Shown here in pieces: positions 28,042 to 36,900 of a DNA stretch of 64,000 bases. Source of the stretch: Bacteroidales bacterium UBA2287 (lineage in GTDB: Bacteria; Bacteroidota; Bacteroidia; Bacteroidales; Tenuifilaceae); the NCBI GenBank assembly GCA_002345675.1, contig DDWL01000006.1, positions 44,469-108,468 on the forward strand. Direction: 5' to 3'. Position numbers and translations under genes: made by a program. Numbering within the stretch: the stretch's first letter is position 1; each line of letters opens with the position of its first letter. The notes below the pieces were generated by a model. The model did not search any database. It was given only the letters and a program-made list of their open reading frames with translations, and was not told where the DNA came from.

Positions 28042-29259
28042 TCAATAAAGAAAGCCAAAAAGCCATATTGGGATTCTGTTGCCAAAACCAATCTCAATAT
28101 CATCCACAGCTAAATATGCATCGTGCACTTCCTTAACCTGTTTATTTGTTTTGTTCTTACCTCCCACTTCAAAAGTAAACTTAGAATCGACCAAAAAATC
28201 ACCCTCATCAACATAGTTAACCTGGTGTATACTCTTAAGCTGATTAAGAAAAAATGTCTCCCTTAATGTGCCTATATTTGGCTTATCTTGAAGTAAACAG
28301 TAAAGCAGATTGGTATTATTAAGATATATCTTTTCGGGTTTGTGAAGCTTTTTTATACCCTTAGCATCTCTACTTATTGTAGTAATCAACTCGGCAAGTT
28401 CTAATGCCTGAATATAGTTTAACAATGTACGCTGATCGGCAATGTATAGTTCCGATCTTAAGTTAGTTAAATTGGGTGTAAATGGAACTGTTTCGCTAAG
28501 TACAGCCAGTAACTTTTTTAGTTTTATGCTACTTTCATTCGAAAATGTTGTTACCGAGGGAATATCCTGCTCCAGTATAACAGTTATGGTGTCCTTAAGC
28601 CTCCTATAAAAATGTGAAGGCGCCTCGTGGTAGCAGGGGAAATACCCATGTTGCAAATAAGACCTAAATAGCGGTATTACTTTAACTGAGTTTACAATCT
28701 CGTTGGCATACAGCTGGTGATTGCTTAACAAGTCGTGTAAAGTAAAAGGCTTGAAGTTCTGATCGTGATACCAGTTTAAGTACTCCCTAAACGAAAGACC
28801 CTGTAGGTTGTAACTGCACTTACGACGACTTAAATCGCCATGCCCCCTATATAGCTGAAGAACGGAGGAACCCGAATAGACAACCTTTAACATCGGGTAT
28901 CTATCGTATATCACCTTAAGCTCTGCACTCCAATCGGCCCCAGGATGCTTGGGTGGGTATTTGTGAACCTCATCAAGAAAAAAATAGAGCCCTCCATACT
29001 TTACAAAGGTCTCGGCTGTATCCAATAAACTATTGTTGTAAAAGTAGGGATCGTCAAGTGAGGCATACATTACTTCCTGATGGTTATTCGCTTGTAATTC
29101 TTTTGCACGTTGAAGCATTAAGGTGGTTTTACCTACTCCCCGCACACCGTTAATCTCAATTAATGGACAATCCCAGTCTATTTGTGTGTATAAGCCCCTA
29201 AATCTATTGCTTCGCTTTAATCCAATAAGCTTACCACCTTGCTCAAACAGTGTTTCCAT
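28042..29259 (-). CDS. ATP-binding protein, AAA_14/DUF4143-type
   Basis: 405 residues. Walker A GVRGVGKTT is at residues 38-46, Walker B YFFLDEVHK near 90-98, and the sensor-like YSGSS near 128. A degenerate C-terminal region ends in FEVGGKNKTNKQ, which matches the PD-(D/E)XK-like end of DUF4143 proteins (D-S-K-F-T-F-E-V-G-G-K). This architecture is very common in Bacteroidota and archaea, often in multicopy; the physiological function is not known. The gene stands alone between REP-like clusters 2 and 3. The upstream 60 nt are AT-rich (GTAATGCATTAC palindrome at about 29275-29286). It is a paralogue-type neighbour of the truncated gene at 1-482. Confidence 0.85.
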   Translation of the reverse strand: METLFEQGGKLIGLKRSNRFRGLYTQIDWDCPLIEINGVRGVGKTTLMLQRAKELQANNHQEVMYASLDDPYFYNNSLLDTAETFVKYGGLYFFLDEVHKYPPKHPGADWSAELKVIYDRYPMLKVVYSGSSVLQLYRGHGDLSRRKCSYNLQGLSFREYLNWYHDQNFKPFTLHDLLSNHQLYANEIVNSVKVIPLFRSYLQHGYFPCYHEAPSHFYRRLKDTITVILEQDIPSVTTFSNESSIKLKKLLAVLSETVPFTPNLTNLRSELYIADQRTLLNYIQALELAELITTISRDAKGIKKLHKPEKIYLNNTNLLYCLLQDKPNIGTLRETFFLNQLKSIHQVNYVDEGDFLVDSKFTFEVGGKNKTNKQVKEVHDAYLAVDDIEIGFGNRIPIWLFGFLY

Positions 29260-29473
29260 TTTAAATTGCTTTTTTGTAATGCATTACAAATATATGTGCT
29301 TTTTTTTGTATTACACTACAATATATGTTGATTTTTTAAGGATATTAATCTGGGGGTAAATGATGGCGAGGAACAAGGTGAGAAAATGAGGTGACTAAAC
29401 AGTGAGATGGCGGGGTCTTTAAAAATGAACATCGACAAGAAGGAGCCTAATAGAATATTTACGAACGAGGCAC

Positions 29474-29585
29474 TCAAACGGTGACTTCGAGAGCCTCAGT
29501 CACCCAAGGCACTTAAACGGTGCCTGAGGTTGTTGAGCGGTGGCTGAGGTTGTTGAGGCACTCGAAACATCGAAACCACCGTGAA
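29474..29585. repeat. REP-like hairpin cluster 3
   Basis: Contains a unit at 29479-29505 (arms CGGTGACT/AGTCACC, last base mismatched) and composite copies to 29582, followed by AAACATTTCCCTATT as in cluster 2. The remaining part of 29260-29473 is AT-rich and non-coding, with GTGAGATGGCGGGG-type repeat fragments like those at 30480-30650. Confidence 0.75.
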
Positions 29586-29596
29586 ACATTTCCCTA

Positions 29597-30427
29597 TTAG
29601 TTTTTAGTTTCCCTAATAATTATCCCTTTAACAACATTCTTCACGTTCTGCCAAGCAAATTCCTTAGCCCAAGGTAGTAGCGAATTGTTCCAGCGTTGGG
29701 GATGAAAGGTGAACATTACTTGATGGGGAAATTTTTCGTGGTTTATAGCGCGAACAATGTCGTTGGTTGAGCTAAACCGAAGCCCTTGGCTATTCCACGT
29801 TTCCTGCTGGGGCATTTTGTCGCGAACACTTACTTTATATCCATCCCAACGGCGACCCGTGTCGGTAAGGTAAAATACCTTGTTAAAATCAATGTCGAAG
29901 TATGGCTCGCCAATTAAACCTAGTTCTTTATAGCTAAAATGTTTCCATATTTCCCTATTGTCGAATTTCGACCGGGGGCTGCCATGCATGCAAATGGTTT
30001 TAACTGGACAGAGTGTTCTGAAATGCTCAAGGTTTTTGCAAAACTCCTCATACGCTCCATTAATAATAACATCCCGCTCTTCATCTTTGTCCTTGAACTT
30101 TAAACTTTGAACTTTAAACTTTGAACTTGTTGTGTCCATGGTTTCGTAGTGGTAACCAATTTCGTGACCAAGTGAAGCAATTTCTTTAATAATGCTCTCA
30201 TTGTAACTTTCGGTAACCATTCGAAAGTAGTAGCTACCGCATATACCTACTTCATGCTGAATTTTTGCAAACCGTAACGAATTCAAAGGTAAAAGGTCAA
30301 CATCGTGGCGAAGTACAATTACTTTCTCGAGGGGTTTCTTGAGAAACTGGCAAAAGGTTTGAAAGGCGTAGCCTTTACTAATTAGTGTTTGTAAAAGTAA
30401 CTTGTACGTTTTTATTGTAAAATCCAT
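29597..30427 (-). CDS. Polysaccharide deacetylase-like protein
   Basis: 276 residues when started at the ATG at 30427 (MDFTIKTYKLLLQTLISKGY), preferred over 30490 because the upstream extension is a run of simple sequence. The metal-binding signature of carbohydrate esterase 4-like folds is visible: VIVLRHDVD near residue 39, HEIGYHYE near 85, and ICMHGSPRSKFD near 140. Such proteins in glycan loci deacetylate or otherwise trim N-acetyl sugars, but this subgroup is uncharacterised. An insertion SSKFKVQSLKFKDK (about 93-106) is encoded by a 14-bp tandem repeat of an intergenic type. The gene is last in the minus-strand glycan locus, behind a terminator at 30752-30780, so it is probably transcribed separately. 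Confidence 0.8.
   Translation of the reverse strand: MDFTIKTYKLLLQTLISKGYAFQTFCQFLKKPLEKVIVLRHDVDLLPLNSLRFAKIQHEVGICGSYYFRMVTESYNESIIKEIASLGHEIGYHYETMDTTSSKFKVQSLKFKDKDEERDVIINGAYEEFCKNLEHFRTLCPVKTICMHGSPRSKFDNREIWKHFSYKELGLIGEPYFDIDFNKVFYLTDTGRRWDGYKVSVRDKMPQQETWNSQGLRFSSTNDIVRAINHEKFPHQVMFTFHPQRWNNSLLPWAKEFAWQNVKNVVKGIIIRETKN
30091..30129 (-). repeat. 14-bp tandem repeat inside the deacetylase gene
   Basis: About 2.7 copies of TTGAACTTTAAACT. The repeat period is not a multiple of three, so gain or loss of one unit would shift the reading frame of the host gene. Similar GTTCAAAGTTTAAAG strings occur as intergenic repeats in Bacteroidota. Confidence 0.8.
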
Positions 30428-30470
30428 AATACCAACTTTTAGAAGTTGTAAAGGTAGAAATAATGTTTTA

Positions 30471-30660
30471 ATGGTGAGGGTGAAGAGCAAGTGAGAGGGT
30501 GAGAACGGGGAGATTTATGACTTGAAGATGGGAAGTGGAGGAGAAGATGAGAGAGTGAGAACGGAGAAGCTATTGGACTTTATGCCTTGAAAATGGGATG
30601 GGGAGATTGGGCGAAAATGAAAAAATGAGATGATGCGACGAGTTAGCGGATTCTTTAATA
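30471..30660. repeat. GTGAGAACGG-type imperfect repeats
   Basis: Two similar blocks, each about 65 bp (about 30486-30545 and 30549-30610), contain GAGAGGGTGAGAACGGGGAG and GAGAGAGTGAGAACGGAGAA, then CTTGAAGATGGGA/CTTGAAAATGGGA. No gene is visible in 30428-30751. Confidence 0.65.
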
Positions 30661-30751
30661 AAATTGAATAACTACAGGCTGGAGTCTCGCCCGAATGGTG
30701 GATATTATAATAAATCTTCTTCCATATATATAACCAACTCGATTGTTTGCA

Positions 30752-30780
30752 AAATAAAAAGCCCTTGCAGTTAAGGGCTC
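30752..30780 (-). terminator. Rho-independent terminator of the glycan operon tail
   Basis: On the minus strand GAGCCCTT-AACTGC-AAGGGCT is followed by TTTTTATTTT. It lies 34 nt after the stop of the DUF354 gene, so it probably ends the operon segment 36734-30814. Confidence 0.8.
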
Positions 30781-30813
30781 AATAATTTTAAAGCACTAAA
30801 AATAATGGGGTTG

Positions 30814-31905
30814 TTACATGAAATTAAACTGATAACCAGGTATTGATTTCATAATACTAACGCTTTTGGGGTAGTTTTCGATAAACCAAACCAGAAATTG
30901 TGTTGGATCAATTGAATCGTTAATAAATATTTTAGCCTTTTTTTGCCAATCCTGTTTTAAATTTTCGTTTTCAAGTAACTCATCAATTTTGTTTAGCATT
31001 TTTTCGAACTCAATATTGCTAAAAGCATAGCAAAGGTCATACTTTTGTTCTAATAAATTAGGTAGCGACAACCTGTGTGCAAAGGAGTTGCACTTAAGCG
31101 CGGGGGTTCCTAATATTGCCGCTTCAGATGTCATTGTTTGGCTATCGCCAATAAACATTGTGGCATAGTAAAGTAAGTGGTGTATTTTTTCGGCCGACAA
31201 TGATAGTTTGTAACACTCAAGTTCAGGCTCAATTTCCTTTTCACTTGTTATAAAAACTTTCCCTAAATGCTTTACTTTATCAATTATGGCAAGTTTTTGA
31301 TTTAGGGTTAACCCCTCCTCCCCTAAATCGTGATAGGCCTTTACTGCTACAAAACGTAAAACAAAGTAAACATCATCTTCCTGTAAATTTAATTCTTTGA
31401 GTATAGTTGGATCGGGATGAAAATAATTGGGGTGCAAATAGAAAAGTTCGTGCGACCCTGGATATGTAATGTCCTTTTTGCTGGTTCGAAAAGGAGCAAG
31501 TGCCTCAGGAGATAAAATAGTATGAGCAAAAGGATGCGCTAACTGAGCAAATAGTTTTACAGCTTGGGGATCATCGTCGTCGAGAATTATCGATTTCATT
31601 TTATGCAAACGAGAAACATGGGCAATGGTAATTGAAGAACCAATACCTAAATCGATGTTCTCTCTTTTTGCAATTCTGTATAGACGAAAATTGTATCTAA
31701 ACTGGGAAAACCCTTTTAAAAAAATTGAATTGAACTTTTTTCCAAGGGAAATATATTCAATATTAAATTTTTCGAGAAGTACTGTTGCACTTGGAATGTC
31801 TTTAATAGTAACAATAACCTTATGCCCTTTGCTTTTTAGGGCATTAATAGTATGTCGTAATAAATGCACCTGGCCAGGATGCCCAATGTCAAAAAGGTAG
31901 TTCAT
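30814..31905 (-). CDS. DUF354-family protein (GT-B-like)
   Basis: 363 residues. It opens with MNYLFDIGHPGQVHLLRHTI, the hallmark DIGHPxHVH-type start of DUF354 proteins. These have a GT-B-like double Rossmann fold related to UDP-GlcNAc 2-epimerases and glycosyltransferases. A later segment with FIGDSQTMTSEAAILGTPAL (about 272-291) is the usual C-terminal nucleotide-sugar-binding-like motif. The enzymatic activity is not established. It is the last gene of the operon segment starting at 36734, 7 nt after the decarboxylase-like gene and directly ahead of a terminator. Confidence 0.85.
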   Translation of the reverse strand: MNYLFDIGHPGQVHLLRHTINALKSKGHKVIVTIKDIPSATVLLEKFNIEYISLGKKFNSIFLKGFSQFRYNFRLYRIAKRENIDLGIGSSITIAHVSRLHKMKSIILDDDDPQAVKLFAQLAHPFAHTILSPEALAPFRTSKKDITYPGSHELFYLHPNYFHPDPTILKELNLQEDDVYFVLRFVAVKAYHDLGEEGLTLNQKLAIIDKVKHLGKVFITSEKEIEPELECYKLSLSAEKIHHLLYYATMFIGDSQTMTSEAAILGTPALKCNSFAHRLSLPNLLEQKYDLCYAFSNIEFEKMLNKIDELLENENLKQDWQKKAKIFINDSIDPTQFLVWFIENYPKSVSIMKSIPGYQFNFM

Positions 31906-31912
31906 TTAAAAT

Positions 31913-32725
31913 TTAATCCTTTAAAATTTTTGCAATTATAGTTGAGCCTGCAAACACTTGCTCTCCCTCTCGAACCAGAATTTCACAATTTCGAGGAATA
32001 ATTAAATCGGCTTGTGAACCCCAACGAATTTTGCCGAAAATTTGACCACGCTTTAGCGTTTGACCCTCGTCAGTCATTACAATACATCTGTCGACCCATC
32101 GAGCTGCAATTTGTACAACACCAGCCTTAACTCCGTCTTCACGTTCAAAAACAGTTGTGTTACGCTCGTTAACCAATGTCGATTCGGGGTTATTGAGACC
32201 AATAGCCGAGCCCGAAGTGTGCTTTACCATAATTATTTTACCATCGATTGGTGCTCTATTGTAATGAACATCAAAAAGGGTCATTGCAATACCAATTAAA
32301 TAGCAAGGCTGTTCAAGTATATCGGTTTTTGTAATTTCCTGAATACTTGCTACTCGTTTCTTCTTTATTGTTACAGGTATTTGATCTCTTTCAAGTTCCT
32401 TTATATAAATTACCCTGCCATCGGCTGGCGACACAATATCGTTCCTATCTCCAGGGATTACACGAACAGGATTTCGGAAAAAGCGATAAAAGAAAAGAAT
32501 GATAAAAAGGATTAAAACCACTGTGCCGCTCACAAAGGGAGTCATTAACCATAATGGCATTTCAATTAAATGAAATATACCGAGGTTAATTATGGTTGAA
32601 ACAATTGCAAGGGCAATATTGTCGGTGTACAAAAACTTTCGGTTAAACCCACCTTTTGTTACCCAAAAAATAAACATTGCTGTTGAAAGCAATACGGTTG
32701 ATAATACTATAATAATATGCTCCAT
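31913..32725 (-). CDS. Phosphatidylserine decarboxylase-like protein
   Basis: 270 residues. Three hydrophobic segments fill the first 85 residues, followed by a PSD catalytic domain: FFRNPVRVIP and DIVSPADGRVIYI near 88-108, then MTLFDVHYNRAPIDGKI near 152-168. The motif RWGSQADLIIP near 230 contains the GS pair at which the proenzyme normally self-cleaves to form the pyruvoyl group. Family members decarboxylate phosphatidylserine, and short prokaryotic forms act on related anionic lipids. Its position inside a polysaccharide operon, between an ATP-grasp gene (7 nt away) and a DUF354 gene, is unusual for a housekeeping lipid enzyme. It may modify the lipid carrier or an amino-acid-decorated glycan (inference). 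Confidence 0.85.
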   Translation of the reverse strand: MEHIIIVLSTVLLSTAMFIFWVTKGGFNRKFLYTDNIALAIVSTIINLGIFHLIEMPLWLMTPFVSGTVVLILFIILFFYRFFRNPVRVIPGDRNDIVSPADGRVIYIKELERDQIPVTIKKKRVASIQEITKTDILEQPCYLIGIAMTLFDVHYNRAPIDGKIIMVKHTSGSAIGLNNPESTLVNERNTTVFEREDGVKAGVVQIAARWVDRCIVMTDEGQTLKRGQIFGKIRWGSQADLIIPRNCEILVREGEQVFAGSTIIAKILKD

Positions 32726-32732
32726 ATAAAAA

Positions 32733-33908
32733 TTATTTTCGTTTAACTGCTATGTAAACCGATAGTAATAAAAACATAATGCCAGGTAAAATATCGTTCC
32801 ACGAAAATATGGCATTAACCGTTTTACCTTTAAAGGCGCAAAGGTATTGTTTTAGTTTTAATTGTCGTTTAATAATTGCCTGTAATGAGAATACGCTATC
32901 GGTTATATAGTTAACCCAGTTTACACCAATTGTATATGTTTTAGGGTATTCAATAGGTATGCTGTTTAGGTAATTATAACTCATTAGAGCGAAGTTAACC
33001 CCGCATGCCTTTGCCAGGCCAACCCACAGCCATGTTCGTGCATTAATTTCAATTAGCTTATACTCTCCGTCGGTGGGGTTTTTAAGAAATTCAATTTCAC
33101 AAACACCTGTATAGTTTAGTTGCTTAACAAGAGAAGCACTTTGAACTAAAAGTTCGGGGCACTCAACGCTCCGAGCAAAAGTTGCCGTTCCAAATCGAAT
33201 TGGATGCTCCCTTAGCTTTTCGCCAATCCAATGAGCTTTTATTTCTCCCTCAACGCAAAACGCTGTAAACGATAGGGTTTTGTTGGTCCCGTCGAAGGGA
33301 ATATACTCTTGTGTAAACGTTTCGTTAATAGGAAAAACCTTTTCAATTGCAGCTAAATGCTCCTTTAGCTCAAGTGGTGAATTTGAAAAATAAACCTTTT
33401 TGCCCGTTGCCTTGTAAAACGAAAGCCCTTGCCTTCCCTTAGTAAGTACTGGATAGCTAATGTTAGCTGGTATACTGTTGGTGTTATTTATATAAAAAGT
33501 TGTTGGAATAGGAACTCCACAGCCTTCGGCAACTTTAAGCAATTTCGATTTATCGTATATATTATCAACAACGTCGAGGCCAGGGGTAATAACCTTGAAG
33601 TACTTTTCGAGTTTAGTACGATTTTTTGCAATTGAAATTACCGCATGGTCGTTCGATGGAATTAGTGCCCAGCCTTGTAAATTTTCCCTTTCGGCCAAAT
33701 CGATAAGAAAATTGACAAACTCAGGGTCGATATAGTTAGGGCAATAAAAAAACTTACTACAATAGCGAGAGTAACGAGCAAGGCAGTTGTTTTTATCGAT
33801 AACTACTACGGGAATGCCCTGTTCGCCAAGCGATCGAGTGTTCGATAGGCCCTGTGCATGACCCTCGATAATAATTGCGCCGTTAATATGTGAACTATAT
33901 ACCTTCAT
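32733..33908 (-). CDS. ATP-grasp domain protein
   Basis: 391 residues with the order seen in carbamoyl-phosphate-synthetase-like ATP-grasp ligases. An N-terminal Rossmann-like part (GAIIIEGHAQGLSNTRSLGE) comes first, then YPVLTKGRQGLSFYKA near 170. The metal-binding end CEIEFLKNPTDGEYKLIEIN near 280-300 contains the E...E-x-N pattern. ATP-grasp enzymes join a carboxylate to an amine through an acyl-phosphate. The C-terminus has a hydrophobic segment (DILPGIMFLLLSVYIAV) that could attach it to the membrane. It overlaps the GNAT gene by 14 nt. The likely task is adding an amino acid to a sugar (inference from context). Confidence 0.8.
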   Translation of the reverse strand: MKVYSSHINGAIIIEGHAQGLSNTRSLGEQGIPVVVIDKNNCLARYSRYCSKFFYCPNYIDPEFVNFLIDLAERENLQGWALIPSNDHAVISIAKNRTKLEKYFKVITPGLDVVDNIYDKSKLLKVAEGCGVPIPTTFYINNTNSIPANISYPVLTKGRQGLSFYKATGKKVYFSNSPLELKEHLAAIEKVFPINETFTQEYIPFDGTNKTLSFTAFCVEGEIKAHWIGEKLREHPIRFGTATFARSVECPELLVQSASLVKQLNYTGVCEIEFLKNPTDGEYKLIEINARTWLWVGLAKACGVNFALMSYNYLNSIPIEYPKTYTIGVNWVNYITDSVFSLQAIIKRQLKLKQYLCAFKGKTVNAIFSWNDILPGIMFLLLSVYIAVKRK

Positions 33909-34968
33909 ACCATAAACTTGTAATGTACCAATTCTTCAAATCCATGGAACTTTCGATGTTTTTAAAAATTTTAAGAACGAAACCATTTGGCCCTTTAACT
34001 CGATAAAATCCAAATTTGTGTAAAAAATTAAACGCCTTTTGATTTAAACTATTTAATGTATTGCCACTATATGATATAAAGCCAATTCTTTCTTCATGTA
34101 CCAAATTAAATAGGGCTTTCATTAATTTACTCCCTGCGGATTTTGATAAAAATGTAAAATCTAAAATGTCGAAGTAATCAATGCTTTTCTCAAGAAATAA
34201 ATAACCTTGCAATTCATCGCCAGAGTATGCATAAAAACAAAATATTTTATTGGGCGACTTACCAATTCTCCAGTTTAAATAACTTTCATTAAAATTAATA
34301 TGAATTAATTCTGGTTGAGTTTTACAAATAAAACTAAATAGGGTTGAAATATCGCTCTCCGACTTGAGTTTGTTGTAAATACTAATTGTTGAGTCGAGTT
34401 TAATTGTTTTTGCCTTAACTGTAAAAGTAATGTTTGACACAGCTGACAGGGCGATTGACGCAACTTTAAAGGCAAACGCTTTTACCGCCGAAAACTTATT
34501 CACCTTTGCAAGTTTTAAAGCAACTTTAAAGTCGAGAGGTAATATCGATCGTGCAATAATTATATCGAAGGAAAACCCAATATTTTTGAAAGGCCCTTGT
34601 GCTTTTGTAAAGCCCCAAATGCACATAAATCCAGCTTTCTTGTACTCCTCAAAAGCAAATTCATATAGTTTTGTGTACACTCCTTTTTTTCTATACTCTG
34701 GTTCAATTAATAGCGATTCATTTTTCCCCGTTGGATAAACTTTACCTTTAATTACTAAATCAACTGCAAATGCTCCTTGGGATGCTATAATTTTATCATT
34801 TATTTTACCAACAATAAGTACCGACTTGTTAGGGTTAATATCTCCATATTGCCAATTCCAAATATACATTGAACGAATTTCGCCAAAATATTGACGATGA
34901 AATGTATAGATTCCTTCAAAATCTGTTGTCCTTGCAACCGAATAAATTATGTCTTCCTTAATGTCCAT
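33895..34968 (-). CDS. GNAT-family N-acyltransferase
   Basis: 357 residues. The N-terminal GNAT fold shows IIASQGAFAVDLVI, then ESLLIEPEYRKKGVYTKLYE near 83-102, which matches the acetyl-CoA-binding motif A (R/Q-x-x-G-x-G/A, here RKKGVY). Then come CIWGFTKAQGPFKNIGF near 119-135 and a second GNAT-like half, giving the double-domain size common in glycan loci. It would acylate an amino-sugar or amino-acyl group. It overlaps the deacetylase gene upstream by 11 nt and the ATP-grasp gene downstream by 14 nt, so it is translated within a coupled operon. Confidence 0.8.
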   Translation of the reverse strand: MDIKEDIIYSVARTTDFEGIYTFHRQYFGEIRSMYIWNWQYGDINPNKSVLIVGKINDKIIASQGAFAVDLVIKGKVYPTGKNESLLIEPEYRKKGVYTKLYEFAFEEYKKAGFMCIWGFTKAQGPFKNIGFSFDIIIARSILPLDFKVALKLAKVNKFSAVKAFAFKVASIALSAVSNITFTVKAKTIKLDSTISIYNKLKSESDISTLFSFICKTQPELIHINFNESYLNWRIGKSPNKIFCFYAYSGDELQGYLFLEKSIDYFDILDFTFLSKSAGSKLMKALFNLVHEERIGFISYSGNTLNSLNQKAFNFLHKFGFYRVKGPNGFVLKIFKNIESSMDLKNWYITSLWYEGI

Positions 34969-35800
34969 TACTTAGAATTTGATTATAATAATCTTTCAAT
35001 GTGTAAAACTTGGCGCCATTCTTAATACAAGTCTCAATTATTTTAATGTAATTCTTTTTGTAATCCGGAAAATCTAATTCACTATAGTTATTTGTATGCC
35101 AATTAATAACAAGTATTGCGTCGTTTTCGATAGTTTGATCGATAATCGTTTGCAGCTTATCCCATTTATTGGGTGTTGATGCAAAACAACTATCCATTAC
35201 TGCAAATGGAATAACCCTAAAAGAGTTATTTAATGGGGAAAATGGTTTTACAATATTTTCTCTATATCCAATTTCTTCGCCAAGTCCCCAAGTTGAATCG
35301 TACTTAAAGCCAGCATTAAACTGAAGTTGCCAAGTTGTATCCGCGATATTTATATAGTGCTGGCGTATTCCAATTATTTCGTGACCAACAATGCTCTCAA
35401 GTGTTTTCTTTTCTGAAATTAGTAGGTTTAAATTCTTAAACGACAAATAAGAACCATGAACACCTATTTCCCATCCGTTTGTGTCGAGCCATTTTATAAT
35501 ATTAACCACTTTTCGATCGTGTATATTGTATCTACCCATCGACAACTTCCATGAATTTGGACTAAGGATGTTCGTTCTTAATGATTCATTTAAAAAGAAA
35601 AAAGTTGATTTAACTCCAAACTCCGATTCGATTTTAATCACTTCATCAAATCCCCAGTATTGATTACTTCGTCCGAGATCTTTTATTTGATTTAAAACAC
35701 CCCTATAGTCTGCGGAATAAATTGACCGCCATGTTCGCGTAATAAATTGGTGTGATTTTGTAATGCGATCCACATCGTGCGAAAGAGCGACCCTAAGCAT
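34958..35800 (-). CDS. Polysaccharide deacetylase-like protein (second copy)
   Basis: 280 residues. The catalytic pattern of the NodB-like fold is visible: VALSHDVDR (residues 4-12), GVKSTFFFLNE near 65, and EIGVHGSYLSF near 116, whose H-x(3-4)-[S/T] element completes the metal triad. Such enzymes in surface-glycan clusters remove acetyl groups from sugars. The start overlaps the end of the upstream glycosyltransferase gene by 8 nt (ATGCTTAG), a coupling pattern repeated elsewhere in the locus. It is distinct in sequence from the deacetylase at 29597-30427. Confidence 0.85.
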   Translation of the reverse strand: MLRVALSHDVDRITKSHQFITRTWRSIYSADYRGVLNQIKDLGRSNQYWGFDEVIKIESEFGVKSTFFFLNESLRTNILSPNSWKLSMGRYNIHDRKVVNIIKWLDTNGWEIGVHGSYLSFKNLNLLISEKKTLESIVGHEIIGIRQHYINIADTTWQLQFNAGFKYDSTWGLGEEIGYRENIVKPFSPLNNSFRVIPFAVMDSCFASTPNKWDKLQTIIDQTIENDAILVINWHTNNYSELDFPDYKKNYIKIIETCIKNGAKFYTLKDYYNQILSNGH

Positions 35801-36734
35801 TTGCCGTGTTATTAAGTTGTAAACTATATATATTCACCAGCCTTCTTGCTATTTCGCTACTGTTTAGGTGCTGAATGTTGTCTCTTCCGTTTGTTTTTGA
35901 ATTAAATTGAATTGCCTGCGAAATTTTATCAGAAAAATCGGAAGGATCGTGAGAGGCAATATAGCAACCCTTTGTGGAAATTATATTCTCTTTTACGTCA
36001 CCTACATCGGTTGATACAATGGGCGTGCAGCAAGCCATGGCTTCCTTTACAATGTTAACTGAACCTTCATAAATAGAAGATAAAACGAGTACATCTGCAG
36101 CATTTAAATAGTAAGGAACAAGATTTTGTGGAATTGGGTAAATTTCGTGAAGAATAACGTTGGGATTATTTAACAACTTAACGGCACTACGAGCAAGAGT
36201 TACATTTTTTTCTGTTCGACTTGAGTCGGCTAAGAACAAAATGTTGATGTTTTGAGTCGAGAAACCAACCTTACATTGTGCTGTATCTTTGGAAATTGGA
36301 ACGAAACGATTAAAATCGACCCCGTTCGGAAGAACTATTGTATTTTTAATTTTAAACCGATTTTTCATTCGTTCGGTTTTTACTATAATAGTTTTCCAAA
36401 ACAGAGTTGAAAAGGCTCTAATAAGCAATAAAACAATTCCTTTTCGCTCAGTGTCGCTTCCCATTAACGAAACAACAATTTTTTTTCGTGGAATTGCCAA
36501 TGAGGTTATAATGCTTGTTATTGAATAGTGGGAATGAATAATATCAAAAGAGTTCTTCTTAAGGTATCCACTTAAATTAAATAACAATTTAATGTACCCA
36601 TAAAATCCTTTGCCAACAATATAGTATTCTACATTATGCCCTAATTGAATTAATGAATCTCCTTGGCTCTTTACAATTGGGCTTAAATTGGCTTCAAACC
36701 CTGGTTTTATTTTCGAAATAAAAAGAATACGCAT
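35793..36734 (-). CDS. Glycosyltransferase, GT4 family
   Basis: 313 residues, somewhat shorter than the usual 350-400. The GT-B signature includes an N-terminal PGFEANLSPIVKSQGDSLIQ, the linker VLPNGVDFNRFVP near 139, and the donor-site motif SSIYEGSVNIVKEAMACCTP near 238-257 (E-x7-E type). It transfers a sugar from a nucleotide donor to the growing lipid-linked unit at the cytoplasmic face. It is first in a segment of coupled genes (36734 to 30814) separated from the upstream operon part by a 762-bp repeat-rich gap. Confidence 0.9.
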   Translation of the reverse strand: MRILFISKIKPGFEANLSPIVKSQGDSLIQLGHNVEYYIVGKGFYGYIKLLFNLSGYLKKNSFDIIHSHYSITSIITSLAIPRKKIVVSLMGSDTERKGIVLLLIRAFSTLFWKTIIVKTERMKNRFKIKNTIVLPNGVDFNRFVPISKDTAQCKVGFSTQNINILFLADSSRTEKNVTLARSAVKLLNNPNVILHEIYPIPQNLVPYYLNAADVLVLSSIYEGSVNIVKEAMACCTPIVSTDVGDVKENIISTKGCYIASHDPSDFSDKISQAIQFNSKTNGRDNIQHLNSSEIARRLVNIYSLQLNNTANA

Positions 36735-36900
36735 TTAGTTATAAAAAATACTATGTTGGTAAAAAATCAATAGTTAACAAAAACTATGTTTTATTAGTGG
36801 TTTAAATTATGAAATTATTAAAACTTAAAAAGAATTATGTTTAAATTGTATTGTAACTAATCAGTCTATTGGTAGCCAATAAAGATAAGGTCTTTTATTC

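Noticed and set aside
27873..28103. Minus-strand open frame of 76 codons across REP cluster 2
   Set aside because: It reads the hairpins as repeats of GGFESLSHR type and overlaps the end of the ATPase gene; the SKFDNRE match comes from the shared 23-nt string.
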